Shown piece after piece: positions 23,081 through 37,950 of a stretch of DNA of 64,000 bases (its first letter is position 1; each line of letters starts with the position of its first letter). The notes below the pieces were generated by a model that ran no database searches, was not told where the DNA came from, and saw nothing but the letters and a program-made list of their open reading frames with translations. The stretch is from Petrolisthes cinctipes. Lineage: Eukaryota; Arthropoda; Malacostraca; Decapoda; Porcellanidae. Position numbers and translations under genes: made by a program. The stretch covers positions 1,426,001-1,490,000 of the forward strand of contig JAWQEG010000710.1 in NCBI GenBank assembly GCA_033782935.1, written 5' to 3'.

Positions 23081-26000
23081 ACTAGAATATTATCAAATTA
23101 TAGGGCAAAAACATGCTAAAAATCGATATTTTTGGTGCCCAAAGTCGATATGTGCATGCAACTTCTTTACCCGTTTATATCTCAAATTTGAGATCAAAAC
23201 ACACGAAAATTCGATATTTTTGGATTCAAGGAGCGATCTGTACATGCCTACTCAGTGTTAGAATATTTTCAAAATACAGGTACAAAACAAGTTAAAAATC
23301 GATATTATAAGTGCCCTAAATCAATATGTGCATGCATCTTCTGTACCCGTTTATATCTCAAATTCTGGCTCAAAACACCCGAAAATTTGATATTTTTGGG
23401 TCCTAGTAGCGATCTGTGTATGCATCTTCAGTACCCTTTTATATCTCAAATTCAGGCTCAAAACACCCGAAAATTCGATATTTTTTGGTCGCAGAAGCGA
23501 TCTGTACATGCCTAGTCAGTGCTTGAATGTTTTTAAAATATAGGCCCAAAACATGCTAAAAATCAATATTTTAGGTGTCCAAAGTCGATATGTGAATGAA
23601 TCTTCTTTACTCCTTTATATTTCAAATTCAGGCTCAAAACACCCGAAATTTCGATATTTTTGGGTCCCAGAAGCGATCTGTACGTGTCTACTCAGTGACA
23701 GAATATTTTCAAAATACAGGACCAAAACATGCTAGAAATCGATATTTTAGGTGCCTAATGTCGATATGTTCATGCATCATCAGTACCCGTTTATATCTCA
23801 AACTCAGTCTCAAAACACTCGAAAATTCGATATTTTAAGGTCCCAGAAGCGATCTGTACATGCCTACTCAGTGCTTCAATGTTTTCAAAGAATAGGCTCA
23901 AAACATGCTAGAAATCGATATTTTAGGTGTCCAAAGTCGATATATTCATGCATCTTCTGTACCCGTTTATATCTCAAATTTGTGATTAAAACACACGAAT
24001 ATTCGATTTTTTTGGATTCAAGGAGCGATCTGTACATGCCTACTCAGTGTTAGAATATTTTCAAATACAGGCACAAAACAAGTTCAAATTCGATATTTTA
24101 GGTGCCCTAAATCGATATGTGCATGCATCTTCTGTACTCGTTTATATCTCAAATTCAGGCTCAAAACACCCGAAAATTTTATAATTTTAGTCCCAGAAGC
24201 AATCATTACATGCCTACTCAGTGTTAGAATATTTTTAAGATACATGTCCAAAACATGCTGAAAATCGATATTTTATCTGCCCAAAGTCGATATGTGTATG
24301 CATATTCTGTACCCGTTAATATCTCAAATTCATGCTCAAAACACCCGAAAATTCGATATTTTGGGGTCCCAGAAGCGATCTGTACATGTCTACTCAGTGC
24401 TTGAATGTTTTCAAAATATAGGCCCAAAACAGGATAAAATTGATATTTTAGTTGACCAAAGTCAATATGTGTATGCATATTCTGTACCCGTTTATATCCC
24501 AAATTCAGGCTGAAAACACCCGAAAATTCCATATTTTTGGGTCTCAGAAGCAATCTGTACATGCCTACTCAGTGCTTAAATATTTTCAAAATATAGGCAC
24601 AAAAAATGCTAAAAATCGATATTTTTGGTGCCTTATGTCGATATGTGAATGCATATTCTGTACCCGTTTATATCCCAAATTCAGGCTGAAAACACCCGAA
24701 AATTCCATATTTTTGGGACCCAGAAGCGATTTGTACATATCTACTCAGTGACAGAATATTTTCAAAATACATGCCTAAAACATGCTGAAAAATCGATTTT
24801 TTAGGTGCTTAATGTCGATATGTGCATGCATCATCAGTACCTGTTTATATCTCAAATTCAGGCTCAAAAAAGATGAAAATTCGAATTTTTTTGGTCCCAG
24901 AAGCGATCTGTACATGCCTACTTAGTACTAGAATATTATCAAAATATGGGGCAAAAACATGCTAAAAATCGATATTTTTGGTGCCCAAAGTCGATATGTG
25001 CATGCATCTTCTTTACCCGTTTATATCTCAAATATGAGATCAAAACACCCGAAAATTCGATATTTTTCGGTTCAAGGAGCGATCTGTACATGCCTACACA
25101 GTGTTAGAATATTTTCAAAATACATGCACAAAACAAGTTCAAAATCGATATTTTAAGTGCCCTAAATCGATATGTGCATGCATCTTCTGTACCCGTTTAT
25201 ATCTCAAATTCAGGCTCAAAACACCCGAAAATTCTATATTTTTGGGTCCCAGAAGCGATCTGTGCATGCATCTTCAGTACCCTTTTTTATCTCAAATTCA
25301 GGCGAAAAGAAAAACGAAAATTCGATATTTTTTGGTCCCAGAAGCGATCTGTAGATGCCTACTCAGAGCTAGAATGCTTTCAAGATACAGGCCTAAAACA
25401 TGCTGAAAATCGATATTGTAGGTGCAAAAAGTCGATCTATGCATACATCTTCAGTACCCGTTTATATCTCAAATTCCTGAGTAAAACACACGAATATTCG
25501 ATTTTTTTGGATTCAAGGAGCGATCTGTACATGCCTACTCAGTGTTAGAATATTTTCAAATACAGGCACAAAACATGCTAAAAATTGATATTTTTGGTGC
25601 CCAAGGACGATATGTGCATGCATCTTCTGTATCCGTTTATATCCCAAATTCAGGCTGAAAACACCCGAAAATTCCATATTTTTGGGTCCCAGAAGCGATC
25701 TGTACATGCCTACTCAGTGAAAGAATATTTTCAAAATATAGGCCCAAAAAATGCTAAAAATCGATATTTTAGGAACTTAATGTCGATATGTGCATGTATC
25801 ATCAGTACCCGTTTATATCTCAAATTCAGGCTCAAAACACTCGGAAATTCGAATTTTTTTTTCCCAGAAGCGATCTGTACATGCCTACTTAGTACTAAAA
25901 TATTATCAAAATTTTGGGCAAAAACATGCTAAAAATCGATATTTTTGGTGCCCAAAGTCGATATGTGCATGCATCTTCTTTACCCGTTTACATCTCAAAC

Positions 26001-26542
26001 TTGATATCAAAACACACGAAAATTCGATATTTTTGGGTCCCAGAAGCGATCTGTACATGCCTACTTAGTACTAGAATATTATCAAAATATAATCCCAAAA
26101 CATGCTAAAAATTAATATTTTAGGTTTCCAAAGTCGATATATTCATGCATCTTCTGTATCCGTTTATATCTCAAATTCAGTCTCAAAACACTCGAAAATT
26201 CGACTCTTGGGTCACAGAATCGATCTGTACATGCCTACTCAGTGTTAGAATATTTTTAAGATACATGTCCAAAACATGTTGAAAATTGATATTTTAGTTG
26301 CCCAAAGTCAATATGTGTATGAATATTCTGTGCCCGTTTACATCCTAAATTCAGGCTGAAAACACCCGAAAATTCCATATTTTTGGGTCACAGAAGCGAT
26401 CTGTACATGCCTAGTCAGTGCTTAAATATTTTAAAAATATAGGCCCAAAACATGCTAAAAATCGATATTTTTGGTGCCCAAAGACGATATGTGCATGTAT
26501 CTTCTGTACCCGTTTATATCTCAAATTCAGGCTCAAAACACC

Positions 26543-29500
26543 CGAAAACTCGAGATTTTTGGGTCCCAGAAGCGATCTGTACATGTCTACTCAGTGACAG
26601 AATATTTTCAAAATACAGGCCCAAAACATGCTAAAAATCGATATTTTAGGTGCCTAATGTCGATATGTGCATGCATCATCAGTACCCGTTTATATCTCAA
26701 ATTCAAGCTCAAAACACCCGAAAATTCGAATTTTTGTTGTCCCAGAAGCGATCTGTCCATGCATACTTAGTACTAGAATATTATTTAAAATATAGGGCAA
26801 AAACAAGCTAAAAATCAATATTTTTGGTGCCCAAAGTCGATATGTGCATGCATCTTCTTTACCCGTTTATATCTTAAATTCGAGATCAAAACACACGAAA
26901 ATTCGATATATTTGGGTTCAAGGAGCGATCTGTACATGCCTACTCAGTGTTAGAATATTTTCAATATACAGGCACAAAACAAGTTCAAAATCGATATTTT
27001 ATGTGCCCTAAATCAATATGTGCATGCATCCTCTGTACCCATTTATATCTCAAATTCAAACTCAAAACAACCGAAAATTTGATATTTTTGGGTCCCAGAA
27101 GCGATCTGTGCATGCATCTTCAGTACCCTTTTATATCTCAAATTCAGGCTCAAAACACCCGAAAATTCGATATTTTTGGGTCCCAGAAGCGATCTGTACA
27201 TGCCTACTCAGTGCTTGAATGTTTTCAAAATAAAGGCCCAAAACATGCAAAAATTGATATTTTAGTTGCCCAAAGTCAATTTGTGTATGCATATTCTGTA
27301 CCCGTTTATATCCCAAATTCAGGCTAAAAACACCTGAAAATTCCATATTTTTGGGTCCCAGAAGCGATATGTACATGCCTACACAGTGCTTAAATATTTT
27401 CAAAATAAAGGCCCCAAAAAGGCTAAAAATCGATATTTTTGGTGCCCAATGTCGATATGAGAATGCATCTTCAGTACTCGTTTATATCTCAAATTCAGGC
27501 TTAAAACACACGAATATTCGATTTTTTTGGATTAAAGGAGCAATCTGTACATGCCTACTCAGCGTTAGAATATTTTCAAATACAGGTACAAAACAAGTTG
27601 AAAATCGATATTTTATGTGCCCTTAATCGATATGTGCATGCATCTTCTGTACCCGTTTATATCTCAAATTCAGGCTCAAAACACCCGAAAATTTTATATT
27701 TTTGGGTTCCAGAAGCGGTATGTACATGCCTACTCAGTGTTAGAATCTTTTTAAGATACATGTCCAAAACATGCTGAAAATTGATATTTTAGTTGCCCAA
27801 AGTCAATATGTGTATGAATATTCTGTGCCTGTTTACATCCTAAATTCAGGCTGAAAACACCCGAAAATTCCATATTTTGGGGTCCCAGAGGCGATCAGTG
27901 CTTAAATATTTTCAAAATATAGGCACAAAAAATGTTTAAAATCGATATTTTTGGTGCCCAAAGACGATATGTGCATGCATCATCAGTACACGTTTATATC
28001 TCAAATTCAGGCTCAAAACACCCGAATATTCGATATTTTTGGGTCACAGAGGCGATCTGTACATGCCTACTCAGTGCTAAAATGTTTTCAAAATATAGGC
28101 CAAAAACATGCTAAAATTCAATATTTTAGGTGTCCAAATTCGATATATTCATACATCTTTTGTACCCGTTTATATCTCAAATTCGTGATTAAAACAAACG
28201 AATATTAGATTTTTTTGGATTCAAGGAGGGATCTGTACATGCCTACTCAGTGTTAGAATATTTTCAAAATACAGGCACAAAACAAGTTGAAAATCGATAT
28301 TTTAGGTGCCCTTAATCGATATGTGTATTCATATTCTGTACCCGTTTATATCTCAAATTCAGTTTCAAAATACTCGAAAATTCGACTCGGGTCACAGAAT
28401 CGATCTGTACATGCCTACTCAGTGTTAGAATTTTTAACAGAATACAGGCCTAAAACATGCTGAAAATTGATATTTTAGTTGCCCAAAGTCAATACGTGTA
28501 TGCATATTCTGTACCCGTTTACTTCATAAATTCAGGCTGAAAACACCCGAAAATTCCATATTTTTGGGTCCCAGAAGCGATCTGTACATGCCTAGTCAGT
28601 GCTTAAATATTTTAAAAATATAGGCCCAAAACATGCTAAAAATCGATATTTTTGGTGCCCAAAGACGATATGTGCAAGTATCTTCTGTACCCGTTTATAT
28701 CTCAAATTCAGGCTCAAAACACCCGAAAACTCGATATTTTTGGGTCCCAGAAGCGATCTGTACATGTCTACTCAGTGACAAAATATTTTCAAAATACAGG
28801 CCCAAAACATGCTAAAAATCGATATTTTAGGTGCCTAATGTCGATATGTGCATGCATCATCAGTACCCGTTTATATCTCAAATTCAGGCTCAAAACACCC
28901 GAAACTTCGAATTTTTTTTGTCCCAGAAGCGATCTGTACATGCCTACTTAGTACTAGAATATTATTTAAAATATAGGGCAAAAACATGCTAAAAATCGAT
29001 ATTTTTGGTGCCCAAAGTCGATATGTGCATGCATCTTCAGTAATCGTTTATATCAGAAATTCAAACTCAAAACAACCGAAAATTTGATATTTTTGGGTCC
29101 CAGAAGCGATCAGTGCATGCATCTTCAGTACCCTTTTATATCTCAAATTCGGGCTCAAAACAAACGAAAATTCGATATTTTTGGGTCCCAGAAGCGATCT
29201 GTACATGCCTACTCAGTGCTTGAATGTTTTCAAAATAAAGGCCCAAAACATGCAAAAATTGATATTTAAGTTGCCCAAAATCAATTTGTGTATGCATATC
29301 CTGTACCCGTTTATATCCCAAATTCAGGCTAAAAACATCTGAAAATTCCATATTTTTGGGTCCCAGAAGCGATATGTACATGCCTACTCAGTGCTTAAAT
29401 ATTTTCAAAATAAAGGCCCCCAAAAGGCTAAAAATCGATATTTTTGGTGCCCAATGTCGATATGTGAATGCATCTTCAGTACTCGTTTATATCTCAAATT

Positions 29501-32500
29501 CAGGCTTAAAACACACGAATATTCGATTTTTTTGGATTAAAGGAGCAATCTGTACATGCCTACTCAGTGTTAGAATATTTTCAAATATAGGCACAAAACA
29601 AGTTGAAAATCGAGATTTTAGGTGCCCTAAATCGATATGTGCAAGCATATTCTGTACCCGTTTATATCTCAAATTCAGGCTCAAAACGCCCAAAAATTTG
29701 ATATTTTTGGGTCCCAGAAGCGATCTGTACATGCCTACTCAGTGTTAGAATATTTTTAAAATACATGTCAAAAACATGCTGAAAATCGATATTTTATCTG
29801 CCCAAAGTCGATATGTGTATGCATATTCTGTACCCGTTTACCTCCTAAATTTAGGCTGAAAACACCCAAAAATTCCATATTTTTGGGTCCCTGAAGCAAT
29901 CTGTACATGCCTACTTAGTACTAGAATATTCTCAAAATATAGGGCAAAAACATGCTAAAAATCTATATTTATGGTGCCCAAAGTTGATATGTGCATGCAT
30001 CTTCTGTACCCGTTTATATCTCAAATTCGAGATCAAAACACACGAGAATTCGATATTTTTGGGTTCAAGGAGCGATCTGTACAAGCCTACTCAGTGTTAG
30101 AATATTTTCAAAATACAGGCCCAAAACAAGTTGAAAATCGATATTTTATGTGCCCGAAATCGATATGTGCATGCATCTTCTGTACCCATTTATATCTCAA
30201 ATTCAGGCTCAAAACACCCGAAAATTCGATATTTTTGGGTCCCAGAAGCGATCTGTACATGCCTACTCAGTGCTAAAATGCTTTCAATATACAGGCCCAA
30301 AACATGCTGAAAATCGATATTGTGGGTGCAAAAAGTCGATCTATGCATACATCTTCAGTACCCGTTTATATCTCAAATTCAGTTTCAAAACACCCGAAAA
30401 TTCGATATTTTGGGGTCCCAGAAGCGATCTGTACATGCCTACTCAGTGCTTGAATGTTTTCAAAATATAGGCCCAAAACATGCTAAAATTAATATTTTAG
30501 TTGCCCAAAGACGATATGTGCATGCATCTTCTGTACCCGTTTATATCTCAAATTCAGGCTCAAAACACCCGAAAATTCGATATTTTTGGGTCCCAGAAGC
30601 GATCTGTACATGTCTACTCAGTGCTTAAATATTTTTAAAATAAAGGCCCAAAAAATGCTACAAATCGATATTTTTGGTGCCCAATGTCGATATGTGAATG
30701 CATCTTCAGTACTCGTATATATCTCAAATTCAGGCTTAAAACACACAAATATTCGATTTTTTTGGATTCAAGGAGCAATCTGTACATTCCTACTCAGTGT
30801 TAGAATATTTTCAAATACAGGCACAAAACAAGTTGAAAATCGATATTTTATGTGCCCTAAATCGATATGTGCATGCATCTTCTGTACTCATTTATATCTC
30901 ATATTCAAGCTCAAAACAACCGAAAATTTGATATTTTTGTGTCCCAGAAGCGATCTGTGCATGCTTCTTCAGTACCCTTTTATATCTCAAATTTAGGCTC
31001 AAAATACCCGAAAATTCGATATTTTTGGGTCCCAGAAGCGATCTGTACATGCCTACTCAGTGCTAAAATGCTTTCAATATACAGGCCCAAAACATGCTGA
31101 AAATCGATATTGTGGGTGCAAAAAGTCGATCTATGCATACATCTTCAGTACCCGTTTATATCTAAAATTCAGGCTCAGAACACCCGAAAATTCCATATTT
31201 TTGGGTCCCAGAAGCGATCTGTATATGCCTACTTAGTACTAGAATATTCTCAAAATATAGGCCCAAAACATGCTAAAAATCGATATTTTTGGTGCCCAAA
31301 GACGATATGTTCATGCATCTTCTGTACCCGTTTATATCTCAAATTCAGGCTCAAAACACCCGAAAATTCGATATTCTTGGGTTCCAGAAGCGATCTGTAC
31401 ATGTCTACTCAGTGACAGAATATTTTCAAAATACAGCCCCAAAACATGCTAAAAATCGATATTTTAGGTGCCTAATGTCGATATGTGCATGCATCATCAG
31501 TAGGCTACCCGTTTATATATCAAATTCAGGCTCAAAACACCCGAAAATTCCATATTTTTTGGTCCCACAAGCGATCTGTACATGCTTACTCAGTGCTTAA
31601 ACATTTTCAAATTATAGGACCAAAACCTGCTAAAAATCGATATTTTTGGTGCCCAATTTCGATAGGTAAATGCATCTTCTTTACCCTTTTATATCTCAAA
31701 TTCAGGCTCAAAACACCCGAAAATTCGATATTTTTGGGTCCCAGAAGCGATCTGTACATGTCTACTCAGTGACAGAATACTTTGCAAAATACAGGCCCAA
31801 AACATGTTAAAAATCGATATTTTATGTGCATAATGTCGATATGTGCATGCATCATCAGTACCCGTTTATATCTCAAATTCAGGCTCAAAACACTCGAAAA
31901 TTCAATATTTTTGGGTCCAAGAAGCGATCTGTACATGCCTACTTAGTACTAGAATATTATCAAAATATAGGGCAAAAACATGCTAAAAATCGATATTTTT
32001 GGTGCCCAAAGTCGATATGTGCATGCATCTTCTCTACACGTTTATATCTCAAATTCGAGATCAAAACACACGAAAATTCGATATATTTGGGTTCAAGGAG
32101 CGATCTGTACATGCCTACTCAGTGTTAGAATATTTTCAAAATACAGGCACAAATCAAGTTGAAAATCGATATTTTATGTGCCCTAAATCGATATGTGCAT
32201 GCATCTTCTGTACCCGTTTATATCTCAAATTCAGGCTCAAAACACCCGAAAACTCGAGATTTTTGGGTCCCAGAAGCGATCTGTACATGTCTACTCAGTG
32301 ACAGAATATTTTCAAAATACAGGCCCAAAACATGCTAAAAATCGATATTTTAGGTGCCTAATGTCGATATGTGCATGCATCATCAGTACCCGTTTATATC
32401 TCAAATTCAAGCTCAAAACACCCGAAAATTCGAATTTTTGTTGTCCCAGAAGCGATCTGTCCATGCATACTTAGTACTAGAATATTATTTAAAATATAGG

Positions 32501-35500
32501 GCAAAAACAAGCTAAAAATCAATATTTTTGGTGCCCAAAGTCGATATGTGCATGCATCTTCTTTACCCGTTTATATCTTAAATTCGAGATCAAAACACAC
32601 GAAAATTCGATATATTTGGGTTCAAGGAGCGATCTGTACATGCCTACTCAGTGTTAGAATATTTTCAATATACAGGCACAAAACAAGTTCAAAATCGATA
32701 TTTTATGTGCCCTAAATCAATATGTGCATGCATCCTCTGTACCCATTTATATCTCAAATTCAAACTCAAAACAACCGAAAATTTGATATTTTTGGGTCCC
32801 AGAAGCGATCTGTGCATGCATCTTCAGTACCCTTTTATATCTCAAATTCAGGCTCAAAACACCCGAAAATTCGATATTTTTGGGTCCCAGAAGCGATCTG
32901 TACATGCCTACTCAGTGCTTGAATGTTTTCAAAATAAAGGCCCAAAACATGCAAAAATTGATATTTTAATTGCCCAAAGTCAATTTGTGTATGCATATTC
33001 TGTACCCGTTTATATCCCAAATTCAGGCTAAAAACACCTGAAAATTCCATATTTTTGGGTCCCAGAAGCGATATGTACATGCCTACACAGTGCTTAAATA
33101 TTTTCAAAATAAAGGCCCCAAAAAGGCTAAAAATCGATATTTTTGGTGCCCAATGTCGATATGAGAATGCATCTTCAGTACTCGTTTATATCTCAAATTC
33201 AGGCTTAAAACACACGAATATTCGATTTTTTTGGATTAAAGGAGCAATCTGTACATGCCTACTCAGCGTTAGAATATTTTCAAATACAGGTACAAAACAA
33301 GTTGAAAATCGATATTTTATATGCCCTTAATCGATATGTGCATGCATCTTCTGTACCCGTTTATATCTCAAATTCAGGCTCAAAACACCCGAAAATTTTA
33401 TATTTTTGGGTTCCAGAAGCGGTATGTACATGCCTACTCAGTGTTAGAATCTTTTTAAGATACATGTCCAAAACATGCTGAAAATTGATATTTTAGTTGC
33501 CCAAAGTCAATATGTGTATGAATATTCTGTGCCTGTTTACATCCTAAATTCAGGCTGAAAACACCCGAAAATTCCATATTTTGGGGTCCCAGAGGCGATC
33601 AGTGCTTAAATATTTTCAAAATATAGGCACAAAAAATGTTTAAAATCGATATTTTTGGTGCCCAAAGACGATATGTGCATGCATCATCAGTACACGTTTA
33701 TATCTCAAATTCAGGCTCAAAACACCCGAATATTCGATATTTTTGGGTCACAGAGGCGATCTGTACATGCCTACTCAGTGCTAAAATGTTTTCAAAATAT
33801 AGGCCAAAAACATGCTAAAATTCAATATTTTAGGTGTCCAAATTCGATATATTCATACATCTTTTGTACCCGTTTATATCTCAAATTCGTGATTAAAACA
33901 AACGAATATTAGATTTTTTTGGATTCAAGGAGGGATCTGTACATGCCTACTCAGTGTTAGAATATTTTCAAAATACAGGCACAAAACAAGTTGAAAATCG
34001 ATATTTTAGGTGCCCTTAATCGATATGTGTATTCATATTCTGTACCCGTTTATATCTCAAATTCAGTCTCAAAATACTCGAAAATTCGACTCGGGTCACA
34101 GAATCGATCTGTACATGCCTACTCAGTGTTAGAATTTTTAACAGAATACAGGCCTAAAACATGCTGAAAATTGATATTTTAGTTGCCCAAAGTCAATACG
34201 TGTATGCATATTCTGTACCCGTTTACTTCATAAATTCAGGCTGAAAACACCCGAAAATTCCATATTTTTGGGTCCCAGAAGCGATCTGTACATGCCTAGT
34301 CAGTGCTTAAATATTTTAAAAATATAGGCCCAAAACATGCTAAAAATCGATATTTTTGGTGCCCAAAGACGATATGTGCAAGTATCTTCTGTACCCGTTT
34401 ATATCTCAAATTCAGGCTCAAAACACCCGAAAACTCGATATTTTTGGGTCCCAGAAGCGATCTGTACATGTCTACTCAGTGACAAAATATTTTCAAAATA
34501 CAGGCCCAAAACATGCTAAAAATCGATATTTTAGGTGCCTAATGTCGATATGTGCATGCATCATCAGTACCCGTTTATATCTCAAATTCAGGCTCAAAAC
34601 ACCCGAAACTTCGAATTTTTTTTGTCCCAGAAGCGATCTGTACATGCCTACTTAGTACTAGAATATTATTTAAAATATAGGGCAAAAACATGCTAAAAAT
34701 CGATATTTTTGGTGCCCAAAGTCGATATGTGCATGCATCTTCAGTAATCGTTTATATCAGAAATTCAAACTCAAAACAACCGAAAATTTGATATTTTTGG
34801 GTCCCAGAAGCGATCAGTGCATGCATCTTCAGTACCCTTTTATATCTCAAATTCGGGCTCAAAACAAACGAAAATTCGATATTTTTGGGTCCCAGAAGCG
34901 ATCTGTACATGCCTACTCAGTGCTTGAATGTTTTCAAAATAAAGGCCCAAAACATGCAAAAATTGATATTTAAGTTGCCCAAAATCAATTTGTGTATGCA
35001 TATCCTGTACCCGTTTATATCCCAAATTCAGGCTAAAAACACCTGAAAATTCCATATTTTTGGGTCCCAGAAGCGATATGTACATGCCTACTCAGTGCTT
35101 AAATATTTTCAAAATAAAGGCCCCCAAAAGGCTAAAAATCGATATTTTTGGTGCCCAATGTCGATATGTGAATGCATCTTCAGTACTCGTTTATATCTCA
35201 AATTCAGGCTTAAAACACACGAATATTCGATTTTTTTGGATTAAAGGAGCAATCTGTACATGCCTACTCAGTGTTAGAATATTTTCAAATATAGGCACAA
35301 AACAAGTTGAAAATCGAGATTTTAGGTGCCCTAAATCGATATGTGCAAGCATATTCTGTACCCGTTTATATCTCAAATTCAGGCTCAAAACGCCCAAAAA
35401 TTTGATATTTTTGGGTCCCAGAAGCGATCTGTACATGCCTACTCAGTGTTAGAATATTTTTAAAATACATGTCAAAAACATGCTGAAAATCGATATTTTA

Positions 35501-37950
35501 TCTGCCCAAAGTCGATATGTGTATGCATATTCTGTACCCGTTTACCTCCTAAATTTAGGCTGAAAACACCCAAAAATTCCATATTTTTGGGTCCCTGAAG
35601 CAATCTGTACATGCCTACTTAGTACTAGAATATTCTCAAAATATAGGGCAAAAACATGCTAAAAATCTATATTTATGGTGCCCAAAGTTGATATGTGCAT
35701 GCATCTTCTGTACCCGTTTATATCTCAAATTCGAGATCAAAACACACGAGAATTCGATATTTTTGGGTTCAAGGAGCGATCTGTACAAGCCTACTCAGTG
35801 TTAGAATATTTTCAAAATACAGGCCCAAAACAAGTTGAAAATCGATATTTTATGTGCCCGAAATCGATATGTGCATGCATCTTCTGTACCCATTTATATC
35901 TCAAATTCAGGCTCAAAACACCCGAAAATTCGATATTTTTGGGTCCCAGAAGCGATCTGTACATGCCTACTCAGTGCTAAAATGCTTTCAATATACAGGC
36001 CCAAAACATGCTGAAAATCGATATTGTGGGTGCAAAAAGTCGATCTATGCATACATCTTCAGTACCCGTTTATATCTCAAATTCAGTTTCAAAACACCCG
36101 AAAATTCGATATTTTGGGGTCCCAGAAGCGATCTGTACATGCCTACTCAGTGCTTGAATGTTTTCAAAATATAGGCCCAAAACATGCTAAAATTAATATT
36201 TTAGTTGCCCAAAGACGATATGTGCATGCATCTTCTGTACCCGTTTATATCTCAAATTCGGGCTCAAAACACCCGAAAATTCGATATTTTTGGGTCCCAG
36301 AAGCGATCTGTACATGTCTACTCAGTGCTTAAATATTTTTAAAATAAAGGCCCAAAAAATGCTACAAATCGATATTTTTGGTGCCCAATGTCGATATGTG
36401 AATGCATCTTCAGTACTCGTATATATCTCAAATTCAGGCTTAAAACACACAAATATTCGATTTTTTTGGATTCAAGGAGCAATCTGTACATTCCTACTCA
36501 GTGTTAGAATATTTTCAAATACAGGCACAAAACAAGTTGAAAATCGATATTTTATGTGCCCTAAATCGATATGTGCATGCATCTTCTGTACTCATTTATA
36601 TCTCATATTCAAGCTCAAAACAACCGAAAATTTGATATTTTTGTGTCCCAGAAGCGATCTGTGCATGCTTCTTCAGTACCCTTTTATATCTCAAATTTAG
36701 GCTCAAAATACCCGAAAATTCGATATTTTTGGGTCCCAGAAGCGATCTGTACATGCCTACTCAGTGCTAAAATGCTTTCAATATACAGGCCCAAAACATG
36801 CTGAAAATCGATATTGTGGGTGCAAAAAGTCGATCTATGCATACATCTTCAGTACCCGTTTATATCTAAAATTCAGGCTCAAAACACCCGAAAATTCCAT
36901 ATTTTTGGGTCCCAGAAACGATCTGTATATGCCTACTTAGTACTAGAATATTCTCAAAATATAGGCCCAAAACATGCTAAAAATCGATATTTTTGGTGCC
37001 CAAAGACGATATGTTCATGCATCTTCTGTACCCGTTTATATCTCAAATTCAGGCTCAAAACACCCGAAAATTCGATATTCTTGGGTTCCAGAAGCGATCT
37101 GTACATGTCTACTCAGTGACAGAATATTTTCAAAATACAGCCCCAAAACATGCTAAAAATCGATATTTTAGGTGCCTAATGTCGATATGTGCATGCATCA
37201 TCAGTAGGCTACCCGTTTATATATCAAATTCAGGCTCAAAACACCCGAAAATTCCATATTTTTTGGTCCCACAAGCGATCTGTACATGCTTACTCAGTGC
37301 TTAAACATTTTCAAATTATAGGACCAAAACCTGCTAAAAATCGATATTTTTGGTGCCCAATTTCGATAGGTAAATGCATCTTCTTTACCCTTTTATATCT
37401 CAAATTCAGGCTCAAAACACCCGAAAATTCGATATTTTTGGGTCCCAGAAGCGATCTGTACATGTCTACTCAGTGACAGAATACTTTGCAAAATACAGGC
37501 CCAAAACATGTTAAAAATCGATATTTTATGTGCATAATGTCGATATGTGCATGCATCATCAGTACCCGTTTATATCTCAAATTCAGGCTCAAAACACTCG
37601 AAAATTCAATATTTTTGGGTCCAAGAAGCGATCTGTACATGCCTACTTAGTACTAGAATATTATCAAAATATAGGGCAAAAACATGCTAAAAATCGATAT
37701 TTTTGGTGCCCAAAGTCGATATGTGCATGCATCTTCTCTACACGTTTATATCTCAAATTCGAGATCAAAACACACGAAAATTCGATATATTTGGGTTCAA
37801 GGAGCGATCTGTACATGCCTACTCAGTGTTAGAATATTTTCAAAATACAGGCACAAATCAAGTTGAAAATCGATATTTTATGTGCCCTAAATCGATATGT
37901 GCATGCATCTTCTGTACCCGTTTATATCTCAAATTCAGGCTCAAAACACC
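26543..37950 (+). repeat. 5704-bp near-identical tandem duplication within the satellite
   Basis: Landmarks at 26947, 27932, 28633, 29971, 31270 and 31980 recur at 32651, 33636, 34337, 35675, 36974 and 37684, always 5704 bp away, with only scattered single-base differences. The junction lies near 32246, in the phrase ACACCCGAAAA of a monomer. Both ends are at the same monomer phase, as expected for homologous unequal exchange. Confidence 0.92.
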
